Assembly: GCA_017471045.1 (NCBI GenBank)
Contig: JAFUWZ010000017.1
Coordinates: forward strand, 1-64,000
Length of the DNA stretch: 64,000 nt
Source: Bacteroidales bacterium
Lineage (GTDB): Bacteria > Bacteroidota > Bacteroidia > Bacteroidales > UBA932
Reading direction: 5' to 3'
Of this stretch, positions 44,280 through 52,902 are shown piece by piece (the first letter of the stretch is position 1; every line of letters begins with the position of its first letter). The notes beneath the pieces were generated by a model. It was not told the DNA's origin. It saw only the letters and a list, made by a program, of their open reading frames with translations, and searched no databases. The position numbers and the translations under genes were made by a program.

Positions 44280-45203
44280 ATGGGACACGATAAACTGAGG
44301 AAGTTCGCGGAGAACGAGCAGTTCTCCTGTCTGCTCCAGCCGTCGGCGTCGGAGCTGCTTGCGGACGGTTTTTTCTCCCTGCGGGACCATGCCGTCAAGG
44401 GGCACTGGAACGAAACGATGTTCGATGCGGCGCGGCCGATCGTGCTGGAACTGGGCTGCGGCAAGGGCGAATATACGATCGACCTGTCGCAGCGGGATCC
44501 TTCCTGCAACTACATCGGCGTGGATATCAAGGGCGCGCGGCTGTGGAAGGGAGCGAAGTATGCCCACGAGCATCAGCTGGGCAATGTAGCGTTCCTGCGG
44601 ACGCGGATCGAATTCATCAGCGCTTTCTTTGCGCCCGGCGAGGTGTCGCAGATCTGGCTGACCTTTTCGGACCCCCAGCTCAAGAGCGAGAACAGCCGCC
44701 TTACGTCGCCGGTCTTCCTGGAGCGGTACCGCCGCTTCCTGCAGCCGGGCGGGGTCATCCATCTCAAGACGGACAGCCGCTTCCTGTACGAGTATTCCCG
44801 GGCCGTGGCGCGCTGCAACGGCCTTCCCGTCCTCGCTGCGACGCCGGACCTGTATGGCACGCCGCGCGAGGCGCTTTTTGACGCAGGCATGCGCCAGAAC
44901 GGCACCGGGCTGCAGCGTGCTGGGCTTTTTACCCCTTCGGGCGGATCGGTCGATGCCCTGTACGAAGTGCAGACCTTCTACGAGCGGATGTTCCGCGCCC
45001 AGGGCTACAAGATCTGCTACCTCGCCTTCACCCTCGACGACGCTCCTTCTGTCGGTTCGGCCGTTCCTTTCCGCCATCCTACCGTGGAGGAGTTCGACCC
45101 TGCCTGGTGGCGCAGTGTCGAAGGCCCCCGTCACTTCGCTACACCGCCAGACTCTGTTACCACCCCTTTCGCGGCTACGGATCCCGGCGGTGCAGGGCAA
45201 TGA
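44280..45203 (+). CDS. trmB: tRNA (guanine-N7)-methyltransferase TrmB, with C-terminal extension
   Basis: Methylates G46 of tRNA. 307 residues, longer than the usual 210-240. SAM site VLELGCGKGEYTIDLSQRDP, then IGVDIKGARLWKGAKYAHEH and the catalytic WLTFSDPQLKSENSRLTSP. The last 50 or so residues (after LAFTLDD) are low-complexity and probably non-essential. Last gene of the trxA operon. Confidence 0.92.
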   Translation: MGHDKLRKFAENEQFSCLLQPSASELLADGFFSLRDHAVKGHWNETMFDAARPIVLELGCGKGEYTIDLSQRDPSCNYIGVDIKGARLWKGAKYAHEHQLGNVAFLRTRIEFISAFFAPGEVSQIWLTFSDPQLKSENSRLTSPVFLERYRRFLQPGGVIHLKTDSRFLYEYSRAVARCNGLPVLAATPDLYGTPREALFDAGMRQNGTGLQRAGLFTPSGGSVDALYEVQTFYERMFRAQGYKICYLAFTLDDAPSVGSAVPFRHPTVEEFDPAWWRSVEGPRHFATPPDSVTTPFAATDPGGAGQ

Positions 45204-45358
45204 TGGCTCCGGATTCGGAGTGGTGGATCAGTGATCGCCCGATCGGCTTGGCAGAGAAGTAACGGGTAATTAATGAAAAAAGAGACTGTGCCCCTGCTGT
45301 TTTTAGAGGGGTCGTTAAGTAGTATCTCTCAGTGATTTATAGATAATTAAGCGCCACG
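45204..45358. other. Short intergenic region between trmB and miaA
   Basis: It contains a small hairpin CCCCT...AGGGG near 45291-45314 and an A/T-rich stretch before the miaA start. No TAnnTTTG box is clear and I see no gene in it. Confidence 0.4.
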
Positions 45359-46177
45359 ATGCCACACGTTAGAATGACCATGCCGGTGGAGCTGCCGGAG
45401 CCGGAAGTGATCGACGTACCGGCGCTGCTTGCATCATGCCTGTCCGGTGAGACCGAGATGATCTGCGTCCTTGGCCCCACCGCCTCCGGCAAAACCCGCT
45501 ATGCGGTCCGGCTGGCCCGCGAGATGAAGCGGCTGATGGCCTCGACCGTCATTCCCAGCTCTCTCGTCGAGATCATCTCCGCCGACTCGCGCCAGGTGTA
45601 CGTCGGCATGGACATCGGCAGCGGCAAGGACCAGGAAGAATACGGCGAGATCCCCGTTCACCTGATCGACATTGCCCCCGCAGGCAGCAAATACAACGTC
45701 TATCGCTACCAGCAGGACTTCGCCCGCGTGTATGCCGACATCCGGCGGCGTGGCGCCATTCCGCTGCTCTGCGGCGGCACCGGTTTGTATATTGAAGCGG
45801 CGGCGCGGGGCTATGATTTCGGCAAGGATCAGCCCACGGTCGACCCCGCCCTGCTGCCCTCCCGCACCTTCTTCATCGGTACCCTGGTCTCTCGCGAAGT
45901 GCGGAACGAGCGGATAGACGCACGGCTCCGGGACCGGTTGGGACACGGTCTGGTCGAGGAAGTCCGGGGCCTGCTGGACAGCGGCATCCCGGCCGAAGAC
46001 CTGATCTACTACGGCCTGGAATACAAATTCGTGACCCAATATGTGCTGGGGATCCTCAGCTACGACGAAATGTTCACCCTCCTCTCCCACGCCATCCATC
46101 AGTTCGCCAAACGCCAGATGACCTGGTTCCGCGGCATGGAGCGCGACGGCGTCACGATCCACTGGGTGACGGTTTAG
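45359..46177 (+). CDS. miaA: tRNA dimethylallyltransferase (MiaA), compact form
   Basis: Adds a dimethylallyl group to A37 of tRNAs reading U-starting codons. P-loop [20 protein letters not shown], then [31 protein letters not shown], and C-terminal [20 protein letters not shown]. 272 residues, about 30 fewer than typical, mainly from the insertion domain. Bacteroidota often encode two MiaA paralogs and this resembles the shorter one; activity is likely but not certain. Confidence 0.85.
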   Translation: MPHVRMTMPVELPEPEVIDVPALLASCLSGETEMICVLGPTASGKTRYAVRLAREMKRLMASTVIPSSLVEIISADSRQVYVGMDIGSGKDQEEYGEIPVHLIDIAPAGSKYNVYRYQQDFARVYADIRRRGAIPLLCGGTGLYIEAAARGYDFGKDQPTVDPALLPSRTFFIGTLVSREVRNERIDARLRDRLGHGLVEEVRGLLDSGIPAEDLIYYGLEYKFVTQYVLGILSYDEMFTLLSHAIHQFAKRQMTWFRGMERDGVTIHWVTV

Positions 46178-46240
46178 CTGCATTTGCACTTGTTCAGGCC
46201 GTCGGTTCCGCCTTTGTTCTGGCGGAAAGGAAATAATTAC

Positions 46241-46248
46241 TATCTTTG
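46241..46248 (+). promoter_or_regulatory. smpB promoter -7 box
   Basis: TATCTTTG followed by CA and only 8-10 bp to the ATG at 46257, matching TAnnTTTG. Confidence 0.65.
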
Positions 46249-46256
46249 CAGCCGTC

Positions 46257-46709
46257 ATGCCCAAAGCCAAGAGCAAAATACAGGTGACCAACCGCAGGGC
46301 CTCGTTCGACTACGAGTTCCTCGAGACTTATACGGCCGGGATCGTGCTGGTGGGGACGGAGATCAAGTCGATCCGCACCGGCAAAGCCTCTCTGCAGGAC
46401 GCCTATTGCTATTTCGACCTGTCGGGCCAGCTCTATGTCCGCGGCCTCAACATCGCGCAGTATTTCTGGGGATCCTGGGGGCAGCACGAGCCCACCCGCG
46501 ACCGCAAGCTCCTGCTGACCAAACGCGAACTGAAGCACCTCAGGAGCGCCTACAAACAGAAAGGCCTTACCATCGTGGCGGTCAAACTCTTCGTCGCCGA
46601 CAACGGCTACGCCAAACTGGTCATCGCCCTGGCCAAGGGCAAAAAGGAATACGACAAGCGCCAGTCCATCAAGGAGAAAGACATCCGTCGCGAGCTGGAC
46701 CGCGCCTGA
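46257..46709 (+). CDS. smpB: SsrA-binding protein SmpB
   Basis: tmRNA-binding protein for ribosome rescue, 150 residues. Signatures are [40 protein letters not shown] and [20 protein letters not shown] at the C terminus. Complete. Confidence 0.97.
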   Translation: MPKAKSKIQVTNRRASFDYEFLETYTAGIVLVGTEIKSIRTGKASLQDAYCYFDLSGQLYVRGLNIAQYFWGSWGQHEPTRDRKLLLTKRELKHLRSAYKQKGLTIVAVKLFVADNGYAKLVIALAKGKKEYDKRQSIKEKDIRRELDRA

Positions 46710-46727
46710 TCCGGACGGTTACCTGTA

Positions 46728-46940
46728 CTTTTCCGGCGGGCAGACATACTTTTCATGTCACTGACCGGCTTTTCCCGATGGGCCTATAGCACTTTTTGCC
46801 CCAAAAAGCCAAAAGTGCTGTTCGACCCCCTCTTCAAAGGGACCTCAAACAGCAAAAACCCTCATCAGTGGCCGAAACTGTCGTCCCCTTGCCGGAATAT
46901 CCTCTTTTAGCGGCCGAGATTGCCGTTCGCCTGTCGGCAG
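46728..46940 (+). repeat. Left repeat block flanking the transposase
   Basis: Gene-free stretch 46710-47119 filled with repeats. Two units of the type CTTTTCC-G-GGGC followed by a T run lie at 46728-46753 and 46768-46797. A perfect 9-bp hairpin AGCACTTTT/AAAAGTGCT spans 46788-46820. The motif AACAGCAAAAACC (about 46849-46861) is followed by two 27-nt units of the form GGCCGA-A-TG--GT-C (46870-46897, 46912-46938). All these modules reappear in the same order on the far side of the transposase (48005-48140). 46941-47119 is A/T-rich leader. Confidence 0.75.
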
Positions 46941-47119
46941 TTTTCCTGGTAGAGGTCGAAAAAAACGGTCGTCTGCTGGTATAATTCAGTATAATCCGCC
47001 CTTTCTGAGATGTCCGGGACCTGCCTGACGGGGTTGTGCGCCCTGTTTTTCAGATTATCCGTGTAATATTTTCATAAACGGATCGTTCTCCTGACCTTTG
47101 TAAAACTTAAACTGTGACT

Positions 47120-48001
47120 ATGGAATGGATAGAAGAAACCGTAGAAAACTACTGGCATATATATTCTGACGGGAAACGGGCGGACATTCCCTTTCTCACG
47201 GATGAAGATAAGGTTTATGCACGGAATTCCGTTGCGATTTGTGCTTTTCAATGCAGAGTGACCATCCTGGCGGTCACCATCAACGATACGCATCTCCATG
47301 CCGTCGCCCGGGCTCCGGAGGAAAGGGCCCTGAGATTCAAAGAGCGTCTTCGAAACCGCCTGTATAGTTATCACAAGAAAGGAGGACATCCGGAAAGGAT
47401 AGGGGGTGGGTTGTATTTCGCGTGTGACCCGATCCCGACCCGTACGAAGTTGAAACAAAAGATTATCTATGTCCTTCGTAACTGCTTGGATTTCTTTCCT
47501 TTTCTTCCCGGAGAGTATCCTTGGGGATCGGGGAATCTCTATTTCGCCCGTTCGGAGATAAGACTTGGCAAACCGCTGTGTGATTATTCCCGGAGGGAAC
47601 AAATCATGATCCTGCGCACCAATACCTTGTTGCCGCAGGATTGGCGCATCGACGGACAAGGGTCCGTCACGCCAGCCAGTTTTGTCGATTACCGCCAAGT
47701 GGAATCCATCTTTGTGACCGTCCGTGCATTTATCGCATTCTTGTATGTCCGGAAGGAGGACGAAGAGGCCATGAAAAGGGACGTCGGCCGGGCCTACCTG
47801 GAATACCGGAAACTGGATGACCTCCGACAAACCGGGAACCGGTTGTCACAAAACCTTTGTAAGCACAATCTCCGGATGGCGCCCTTCGAAGCTCGGCTCA
47901 AGGTTGCTTCCCGCATGATCCGTGAGCGGGTGGCCGTTAAATCGGAGAGCCTGGCGAAGGCCCTGTATCTGAAACTGGAGGACCTGGATCGTTTGATCTG
48001 A
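47120..48001 (+). CDS. Y1/HUH transposase, REP-associated (RAYT-like)
   Basis: The protein has 293 residues from the ATG at 47120. The HUH motif is NDTHLHAVARA (His58, His60). The probable catalytic tyrosine is Tyr117 in KQKIIYVLRNCLDFFP, followed by EYPWGSGNLYF, a layout like the Y1 transposases of IS200/IS605 and REP-associated elements. The C-terminal 130 residues are helical and family-specific. There is no accessory TnpB. Related repeats on both flanks suggest it acts on them. It may be domesticated rather than an active IS. Confidence 0.72.
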   Translation: MEWIEETVENYWHIYSDGKRADIPFLTDEDKVYARNSVAICAFQCRVTILAVTINDTHLHAVARAPEERALRFKERLRNRLYSYHKKGGHPERIGGGLYFACDPIPTRTKLKQKIIYVLRNCLDFFPFLPGEYPWGSGNLYFARSEIRLGKPLCDYSRREQIMILRTNTLLPQDWRIDGQGSVTPASFVDYRQVESIFVTVRAFIAFLYVRKEDEEAMKRDVGRAYLEYRKLDDLRQTGNRLSQNLCKHNLRMAPFEARLKVASRMIRERVAVKSESLAKALYLKLEDLDRLI

Positions 48002-48004
48002 TCA

Positions 48005-48140
48005 GGCGGCACTTTCCGACGGGCTGACAACAGTTTTTGCTTCTACAGGCAATTATTGTCGTTCGCCCCCCCTTTTAAGAGGCCCCCGAACAGCAAAAAC
48101 CTTCATCAGCGGCAGAAACTGCTGTTCGCCTACCGGAAAA
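48005..48140 (+). repeat. Right repeat block flanking the transposase
   Basis: CACTTTCCGACGGGC and a T run (48010-48038), then GTTCGCCCCCC with AAGAGGCCCCCGAACAGCAAAAACC, CTTCATCAGCGGCAGAAACT and GTTCGCCTACCGGAA. This mirrors in order the modules of the left block at roughly 65-75 percent identity by eye. The arms GTTCG/CGAAC can pair. No gene is present; the block ends about 30 bp before the metK stop. Confidence 0.75.
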
Positions 48141-48171
48141 GGCGGGGATCCTTTCTGAAGGAGGGTGTGGC

Positions 48172-49440
48172 TCAGAGTCCGAAGGCGGCGCGGATCTCAT
48201 CCACCCGGTCGAGCTTTTCCCAGGGGAAGAACTCCACTTCGCGCCGGACCCACTGCCCGTTGCGCAGCAGGCGCATCGGCTGCGTGTAGGGCTGCTTGCC
48301 GAAATGGCCGTAGGCGGCGGTGGGGGAGTAGATCGGATTCTTCAGGCCGAAACGGGAGATGATGGCGGCGGGGCGCAGGTCGTAGAGCCGGCGCACCTGG
48401 GCGGCGATCCGGGCGTCGCCCTGCTCGTCGAAGGCGCCGTAGCTGTCCACGAAGACGCTGACCGGCTCAGCGACGCCGATGGCGTAGGCGAGCTGGACCA
48501 GGCATTCGTCGCAGACGCCGGCTGCGACCAGGTTCTTGGCGATGTGCCGGGCGGCATAGGCGGCGCTGCGGTCCACCTTGGAGGGGTCCTTGCCGGAGAA
48601 AGCGCCGCCGCCGTGGGCACCGCGGCCACCGTAGGTGTCCACGATGATCTTGCGGCCGGTCAGGCCCGTATCGCCCGCCGGCCCGCCGATCACAAACTTG
48701 CCCGTCGGGTTGACGTGCAGGGTGTAACCTCCGTCGAAGAGGGCGGCTGTCTGCGGCGGGAGGGACGCGATGAGGCGGGGGAGCACGATCTCCCGCACGT
48801 CGGCCTCGATCCGCCGCTGCATCGCGGCGTCATCGTCGGAGAAGGGGTCGTGCTGGGTGCTCAGGACGATCGTATCGACCCGCATGGGCCGGTGCCGGGC
48901 GGTGAAATTGACGGTGAACTGGCTCTTGGCGTCGGGCCGCAGATAAGGCATCAGCTCCGGCTCGTTGTGGCGGATGTCGGAGAGGATCCGCAGCATCCGG
49001 TGCGAGAGCGAAACGGCCAGGGGCATGTACTCCTCGGTATCGCGGCAGGCGTAGCCGAACATCATCCCCTGGTCGCCGGCACCTTGCTCAAGGGCTTCGG
49101 CGGCGGAGCGGGTCACGCCGCGGGAAATGTCGGCGCTCTGCTCGTGCAGGCGCTGGATGATCTCGCAGCTGTCGGCGTCGAACCCCAGTTCGGGGCGGTC
49201 GTAGCCGATGCGGCGGATGGTGTCGCGGATGATGCGCTCGATGTCCAGGCCCGTGGCCGAGGAAGTAATCTCGCCCGCGACCATCACGCAGTCCGTGGTG
49301 CAGAAAGTCTCGCAAGCCACGCGCGCATCAGGGTCGAGCGTGAGGTAGGCGTCCAGGATGGCGTCCGAGATCTGGTCGGCGACTTTGTCGGGGTGTCCTT
49401 CGGAGACACTCTCCGAGGTGAAAAGATAACTCTGTTTCAT
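48172..49440 (-). CDS. metK: S-adenosylmethionine synthetase
   Basis: Makes SAM from methionine and ATP, 422 residues from the ATG at 49440 (MKQSYLFTSESVSEGHPDKV). Motifs GAGDQGMMFGYA and GGRGAHGGGAFSGKDPSKVD are complete. A longer upstream frame crosses the riboswitch and promoter and is not the start. The leader carries a SAM-II-like riboswitch. Confidence 0.97.
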   Translation of the reverse strand: MKQSYLFTSESVSEGHPDKVADQISDAILDAYLTLDPDARVACETFCTTDCVMVAGEITSSATGLDIERIIRDTIRRIGYDRPELGFDADSCEIIQRLHEQSADISRGVTRSAAEALEQGAGDQGMMFGYACRDTEEYMPLAVSLSHRMLRILSDIRHNEPELMPYLRPDAKSQFTVNFTARHRPMRVDTIVLSTQHDPFSDDDAAMQRRIEADVREIVLPRLIASLPPQTAALFDGGYTLHVNPTGKFVIGGPAGDTGLTGRKIIVDTYGGRGAHGGGAFSGKDPSKVDRSAAYAARHIAKNLVAAGVCDECLVQLAYAIGVAEPVSVFVDSYGAFDEQGDARIAAQVRRLYDLRPAAIISRFGLKNPIYSPTAAYGHFGKQPYTQPMRLLRNGQWVRREVEFFPWEKLDRVDEIRAAFGL

Positions 49441-49442
49441 CG

Positions 49443-49491
49443 TTTTAGCATTTTTTAGACGTGGTTGCAAGCAGTCAAATCTGTCCACGTA
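49443..49491 (-). promoter_or_regulatory. SAM-II-type riboswitch upstream of metK
   Basis: The leader reads, in pieces, ACGTGG, ACAGATTTGACTGCTTGCAA, CCACGT, CTAAAAAATGCTAAAAC. The P1 stem ACGTGG/CCACGT, the loop GATTTGAC...TTGCAA and the 3' segment ending GCTAAAA follow the order and conserved bases of SAM-II (RF00521), an H-type pseudoknot that binds SAM. It ends 2 nt before the ATG, so ligand binding should block initiation. Assignment is from memory of the consensus. Confidence 0.8.
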
Positions 49492-49504
49492 TGTCAAAGC
49501 GGGG

Positions 49505-49512
49505 CAAAGGTA
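49505..49512 (-). promoter_or_regulatory. metK promoter -7 box
   Basis: CAAAGGTA is TACCTTTG on the minus strand and matches TAnnTTTG. Transcription should start just before the riboswitch. Confidence 0.6.
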
Positions 49513-49579
49513 GTCATTATTGTTGAAAAAACAACTGAAAATATCTTCGCGCGCGATTGCAAGATAAGAGAAATTAGTG

Positions 49580-49587
49580 TAATTTTG
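49580..49587 (+). promoter_or_regulatory. Promoter -7 box of the first Oar-like receptor
   Basis: TAATTTTG matches TAnnTTTG and lies about 54 bp before the ATG at 49641. Confidence 0.5.
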
Positions 49588-49640
49588 CGCCGCGATTTTG
49601 GATGACAACTCAAAATCAATCATACTATTTCTATCATCTT

Positions 49641-52600
49641 ATGAGAAAAGCTTTTAAAAGCATGTTGCTCGCAGTCACGATGTTGATTGCGGGTACGGTT
49701 GCCTATGCGCAGGTGACCACCTCCTCCCTGGCCGGTAAGATTACCGACACCAAGGGTGAAGCTGTTCCTGGTGCTACGGTCATTGCCGTGCACATCCCCT
49801 CCGGTACCCAGTATTATGCCGTGGCGGGCAATGAAGGCCGTTACGCGATTCAGGGCATGCGCCCGGGTGGCCCCTATGAGGTCACCGTCAGCCTGCTGGG
49901 CTACGAAGAGGCCAAAGTCTCCAATGTCGCCCTCCAGTTGGGTGAGACCAAGACGCTTTCCCAGGTCCTCGCCGAGACTTCCATGGCGCTGGATGAGTCC
50001 GTAGTCGTGGCCAATGTCGATGCGGCCAAGACAGGCGCTTCCCAGGCGATCGGTCAGCGTACGATCCAGGAGATGCCGTCCATCACCCGCGGTATTGCGG
50101 ATGTGGCCCGTGTCAATCCTTTCGTCCGTACCGACCAGAACGGCGGTATGTCCTTTGCCGGTGCTTCCAACAAGTACAACAGTTTCCAAATCGACGGTGC
50201 GATGAACAACGACGTGTTCGGTCTGACCAACAGCGGTTCCAACGGCGGACAGGCCGGCACCCAGCCGGTTTCCATGGAAACCATCGAGCAGATCCAGGTG
50301 AGCATCGCTCCCTTCGATGTACGCCAGAGCGGTTTCACCGGCGGTTCCATCAACGCTATCACCAAATCCGGTACCAATGAGTTCCATGGCAGTGTCTATG
50401 GTTACGGTTACAACCACGACCTCGTCGGCCAGTACACGCTTGCTGACGGCAACAAGAGCAGCAAGTATTCCGATGAACTGACCTATCAGGCCGGTGTCAC
50501 GGTCAGCGGTCCGATCGTGAAGGACAAACTCTTCTTCTTCGCCAGCTACGAGAAGTCCGACAAGTCTAACCCGAACGCCTATGGCGTCGGTTCCACGCAA
50601 TCCAAGATCGACAAGGCCGTTGCCGAGGACGTTTACAAGTTCGTCAAGGATCAGTCCAAGGCCCAGGGTTACGAGTACACCGGTGAGCTCCCCAATGATC
50701 TGCAGGTCTATACCAAGTCCGACAAGATCACGGCCAAGCTCGACTGGAATATCAACAACCGCAACCATGCTTCCTTCCGTTACAGCCTCGTGAGCGCCAA
50801 ACAGCTCAACTCCGTCAGCAAAGCTTCTTCCCTCAGCGCCACGGATTACAGCTACGATTTCGTTTCTAATACCAACAGCTTCGTCGGTGAGCTCCAGAGC
50901 CGCCTGAGTGACAACCTCTCCAACGAGCTTCGTGCTTCCTACGTCCGCGTCCGCGACCAGCGCGATCCGCTCGGCGCCAAGTTCCCGATGATCCAGGTCA
51001 ACAATGCCGGCGGCGGCACCATTTACCTGGGCAACGAGCGTTCTTCCGAGGCCAACCACCTCTATCAGGACATCTATTCCCTGACCGACAACCTCAGCTG
51101 GTATCTCGACCGCCACACGCTGACTTTCGGTACCCACAATGAGCTGTACCGCTTCTCCAACCTCTTCCTTCAGGATATCTACGGCACCTATTATTTCAGC
51201 AGCCCCGAAGATCTGAAGGCCGGGATTGTCAACCAGTACCGTTATGCGCATCCGAATACCAACCTGCCCGGTGTGACCGAGAACTGGGAGCCTACCTTCC
51301 GTGCCGGTCAGTTCGGTTTCTATGCCCAGGACAAATGGGCTGTGACCGACAACTTTGACCTTACCTACGGTATCCGTATGGACATCCCTGTTTTCTTCGA
51401 CAAGCCGACGGAGAATCCTGACCTGACCACGCTCTCCAACGCGAAGGGCTGGGGCCTGAATACGGCCCAGACTGCCAAGTCCACTCCGCTGGTTTCCCCT
51501 CGCCTGGGCTTCCGTTATGACATCGCCGGCGACAGCCGTTATGTCCTCCGCGGCGGCTTCGGTCTCTTCACCGGCCGTATCCCGTTCGTCTGGTTCTCCA
51601 ACAACTACTCCAACACCGGTGTCCAGCTGACTTCCTTCAATGTTTACAGCCCGAAGATTTCCGTCATCTACGATCCGGCCAAGCAGAGCCAGAATGAGAA
51701 GGCCCTTTCCGCTGGCGGAAGCCAGACGGTCAACACCGTGGATCCCAAGTTCCAGATCGCCCAGACTGCCAAGGCCGACCTCGGCTTCGACTTCGAACTC
51801 CTCGGCATCAACTGGACCCTCGAGGGCATCTTCACCAAGACTCTCCACGACATCCAGTATACCAACCCGCTTCTGGAGAAGACCGGCCAGACGGTCGGTG
51901 ACACCTATGCTTCCCTCAGCTACGACACCCGTCCGATGTTCCAGAAGATCTCCGATGCCGGCAAGATCGGTTACCTGTACAACCTGACCAATACCGACAA
52001 GGGCTATGGCTACAACCTGATGGTCCAGGCCGCGAAGTCTTTCCCGTGGGGACTTGACCTCAATGCCTCCTATACGTTCACCCGGAGCAAGAGCGTGTTC
52101 AATGGAACCTCCAGTGTCGCCCAGTCCAACTTCAATTACAACTACCATCACTCGGATGTCAACGATCCGGAGCTTTCCTATTCGGCCTACAACATTCCTC
52201 ACCAGATCAAGGTCTCTGCTTCCTGGCACGCTGACTACGGTCACAACGACCGCTGGACCACCACCCTCGGCGCCGTCTATATCGGCACCTCCGGTGCGGC
52301 TTACAGCATCTACTATTATGGCGACCTCAACGGTGACGGCTCCAACGGTAACGACCTGATCTGGATCCCGACGGATGCGCAGATTGACGCTATGACCTTC
52401 ACGCCCGGTACCGGCGGCAATGCCAAGTACACCCCCGACGTCCAGAAGGCCAACATGAAGCAGTGGCTGGCCAACTCCAATTACATGAAGGATCATCGTG
52501 GCGAGTATTTCGACCGTTATGCTGCCAACATGCCTTTCGAGAACCATGTTGACCTGCACCTCGGCCAGAAGTTCAACTTCAACGTCGGCCGGCAGCGCCA

Positions 52601-52817
52601 CGGCATCGAGCTGGTTGTCGATATCATCAACTTCACCAACATGCTGAATCCCGCCTGGGGCCGCAGCTTCGGTATGGGTATCAACTCCTACTTCAGCCCG
52701 ATCAACTTCGATAAGGGTGCTTTCACCTTCTATCATCCCGGCGACTATCAGATGTTCGACTATGACGACTACTATTCCCGCTGGAAGATGCAGCTGGGCC
52801 TGAGGTATTCCTTCTAA
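49641..52817 (+). CDS. Oar-like TonB-dependent outer-membrane receptor 1
   Basis: About 1058 residues from the ATG at 49641 (MRKAFKSMLLAVTMLIAGTV), which gives a signal peptide. A carboxypeptidase-regulatory-like domain (VTTSSLAGKITDTKGEAVPG) precedes the plug (IQEMPSITRGIADVARVNPF, then IEQIQVSIAPFDVRQSGFTG) and a 22-strand-type barrel ending in WKMQLGLRYSF. This is the Oar/TonB family without a SusD partner, which imports or secretes unknown ligands. The adjacent terminator separates it from the phosphodiesterase gene. Confidence 0.88.
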   Translation: MRKAFKSMLLAVTMLIAGTVAYAQVTTSSLAGKITDTKGEAVPGATVIAVHIPSGTQYYAVAGNEGRYAIQGMRPGGPYEVTVSLLGYEEAKVSNVALQLGETKTLSQVLAETSMALDESVVVANVDAAKTGASQAIGQRTIQEMPSITRGIADVARVNPFVRTDQNGGMSFAGASNKYNSFQIDGAMNNDVFGLTNSGSNGGQAGTQPVSMETIEQIQVSIAPFDVRQSGFTGGSINAITKSGTNEFHGSVYGYGYNHDLVGQYTLADGNKSSKYSDELTYQAGVTVSGPIVKDKLFFFASYEKSDKSNPNAYGVGSTQSKIDKAVAEDVYKFVKDQSKAQGYEYTGELPNDLQVYTKSDKITAKLDWNINNRNHASFRYSLVSAKQLNSVSKASSLSATDYSYDFVSNTNSFVGELQSRLSDNLSNELRASYVRVRDQRDPLGAKFPMIQVNNAGGGTIYLGNERSSEANHLYQDIYSLTDNLSWYLDRHTLTFGTHNELYRFSNLFLQDIYGTYYFSSPEDLKAGIVNQYRYAHPNTNLPGVTENWEPTFRAGQFGFYAQDKWAVTDNFDLTYGIRMDIPVFFDKPTENPDLTTLSNAKGWGLNTAQTAKSTPLVSPRLGFRYDIAGDSRYVLRGGFGLFTGRIPFVWFSNNYSNTGVQLTSFNVYSPKISVIYDPAKQSQNEKALSAGGSQTVNTVDPKFQIAQTAKADLGFDFELLGINWTLEGIFTKTLHDIQYTNPLLEKTGQTVGDTYASLSYDTRPMFQKISDAGKIGYLYNLTNTDKGYGYNLMVQAAKSFPWGLDLNASYTFTRSKSVFNGTSSVAQSNFNYNYHHSDVNDPELSYSAYNIPHQIKVSASWHADYGHNDRWTTTLGAVYIGTSGAAYSIYYYGDLNGDGSNGNDLIWIPTDAQIDAMTFTPGTGGNAKYTPDVQKANMKQWLANSNYMKDHRGEYFDRYAANMPFENHVDLHLGQKFNFNVGRQRHGIELVVDIINFTNMLNPAWGRSFGMGINSYFSPINFDKGAFTFYHPGDYQMFDYDDYYSRWKMQLGLRYSF

Positions 52818-52837
52818 TCCGGCAATTCTCCGTTTAT

Positions 52838-52875
52838 AAATCAGGCACCTCTTGCACGGAGGTGCCTGATTTTTT
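52838..52875 (+). terminator. Intrinsic terminator after receptor 1
   Basis: AAATCAGGCACCTC (52838-52851) and GAGGTGCCTGATTT (52859-52872) form a perfect 14-bp stem followed by TTT. The next promoter box TAAATTTG overlaps its 3' side near 52875. Confidence 0.88.
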
Positions 52876-52902
52876 AAATTTGTCAGTCAAAACAAATTTC
52901 TT

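Noticed and set aside
44925-44950. CCCCTTCGGG motif inside trmB resembling the palindromic element core
   Set aside because: Only about ten bases match, with no flanking complementary arms, and it encodes ordinary conserved protein sequence.
45291-45314. Hairpin upstream of miaA as a copy of the transposase flanking repeat
   Set aside because: It shares only a short CTG-TTTTT motif and lacks the ordered modules seen in the flanking blocks.
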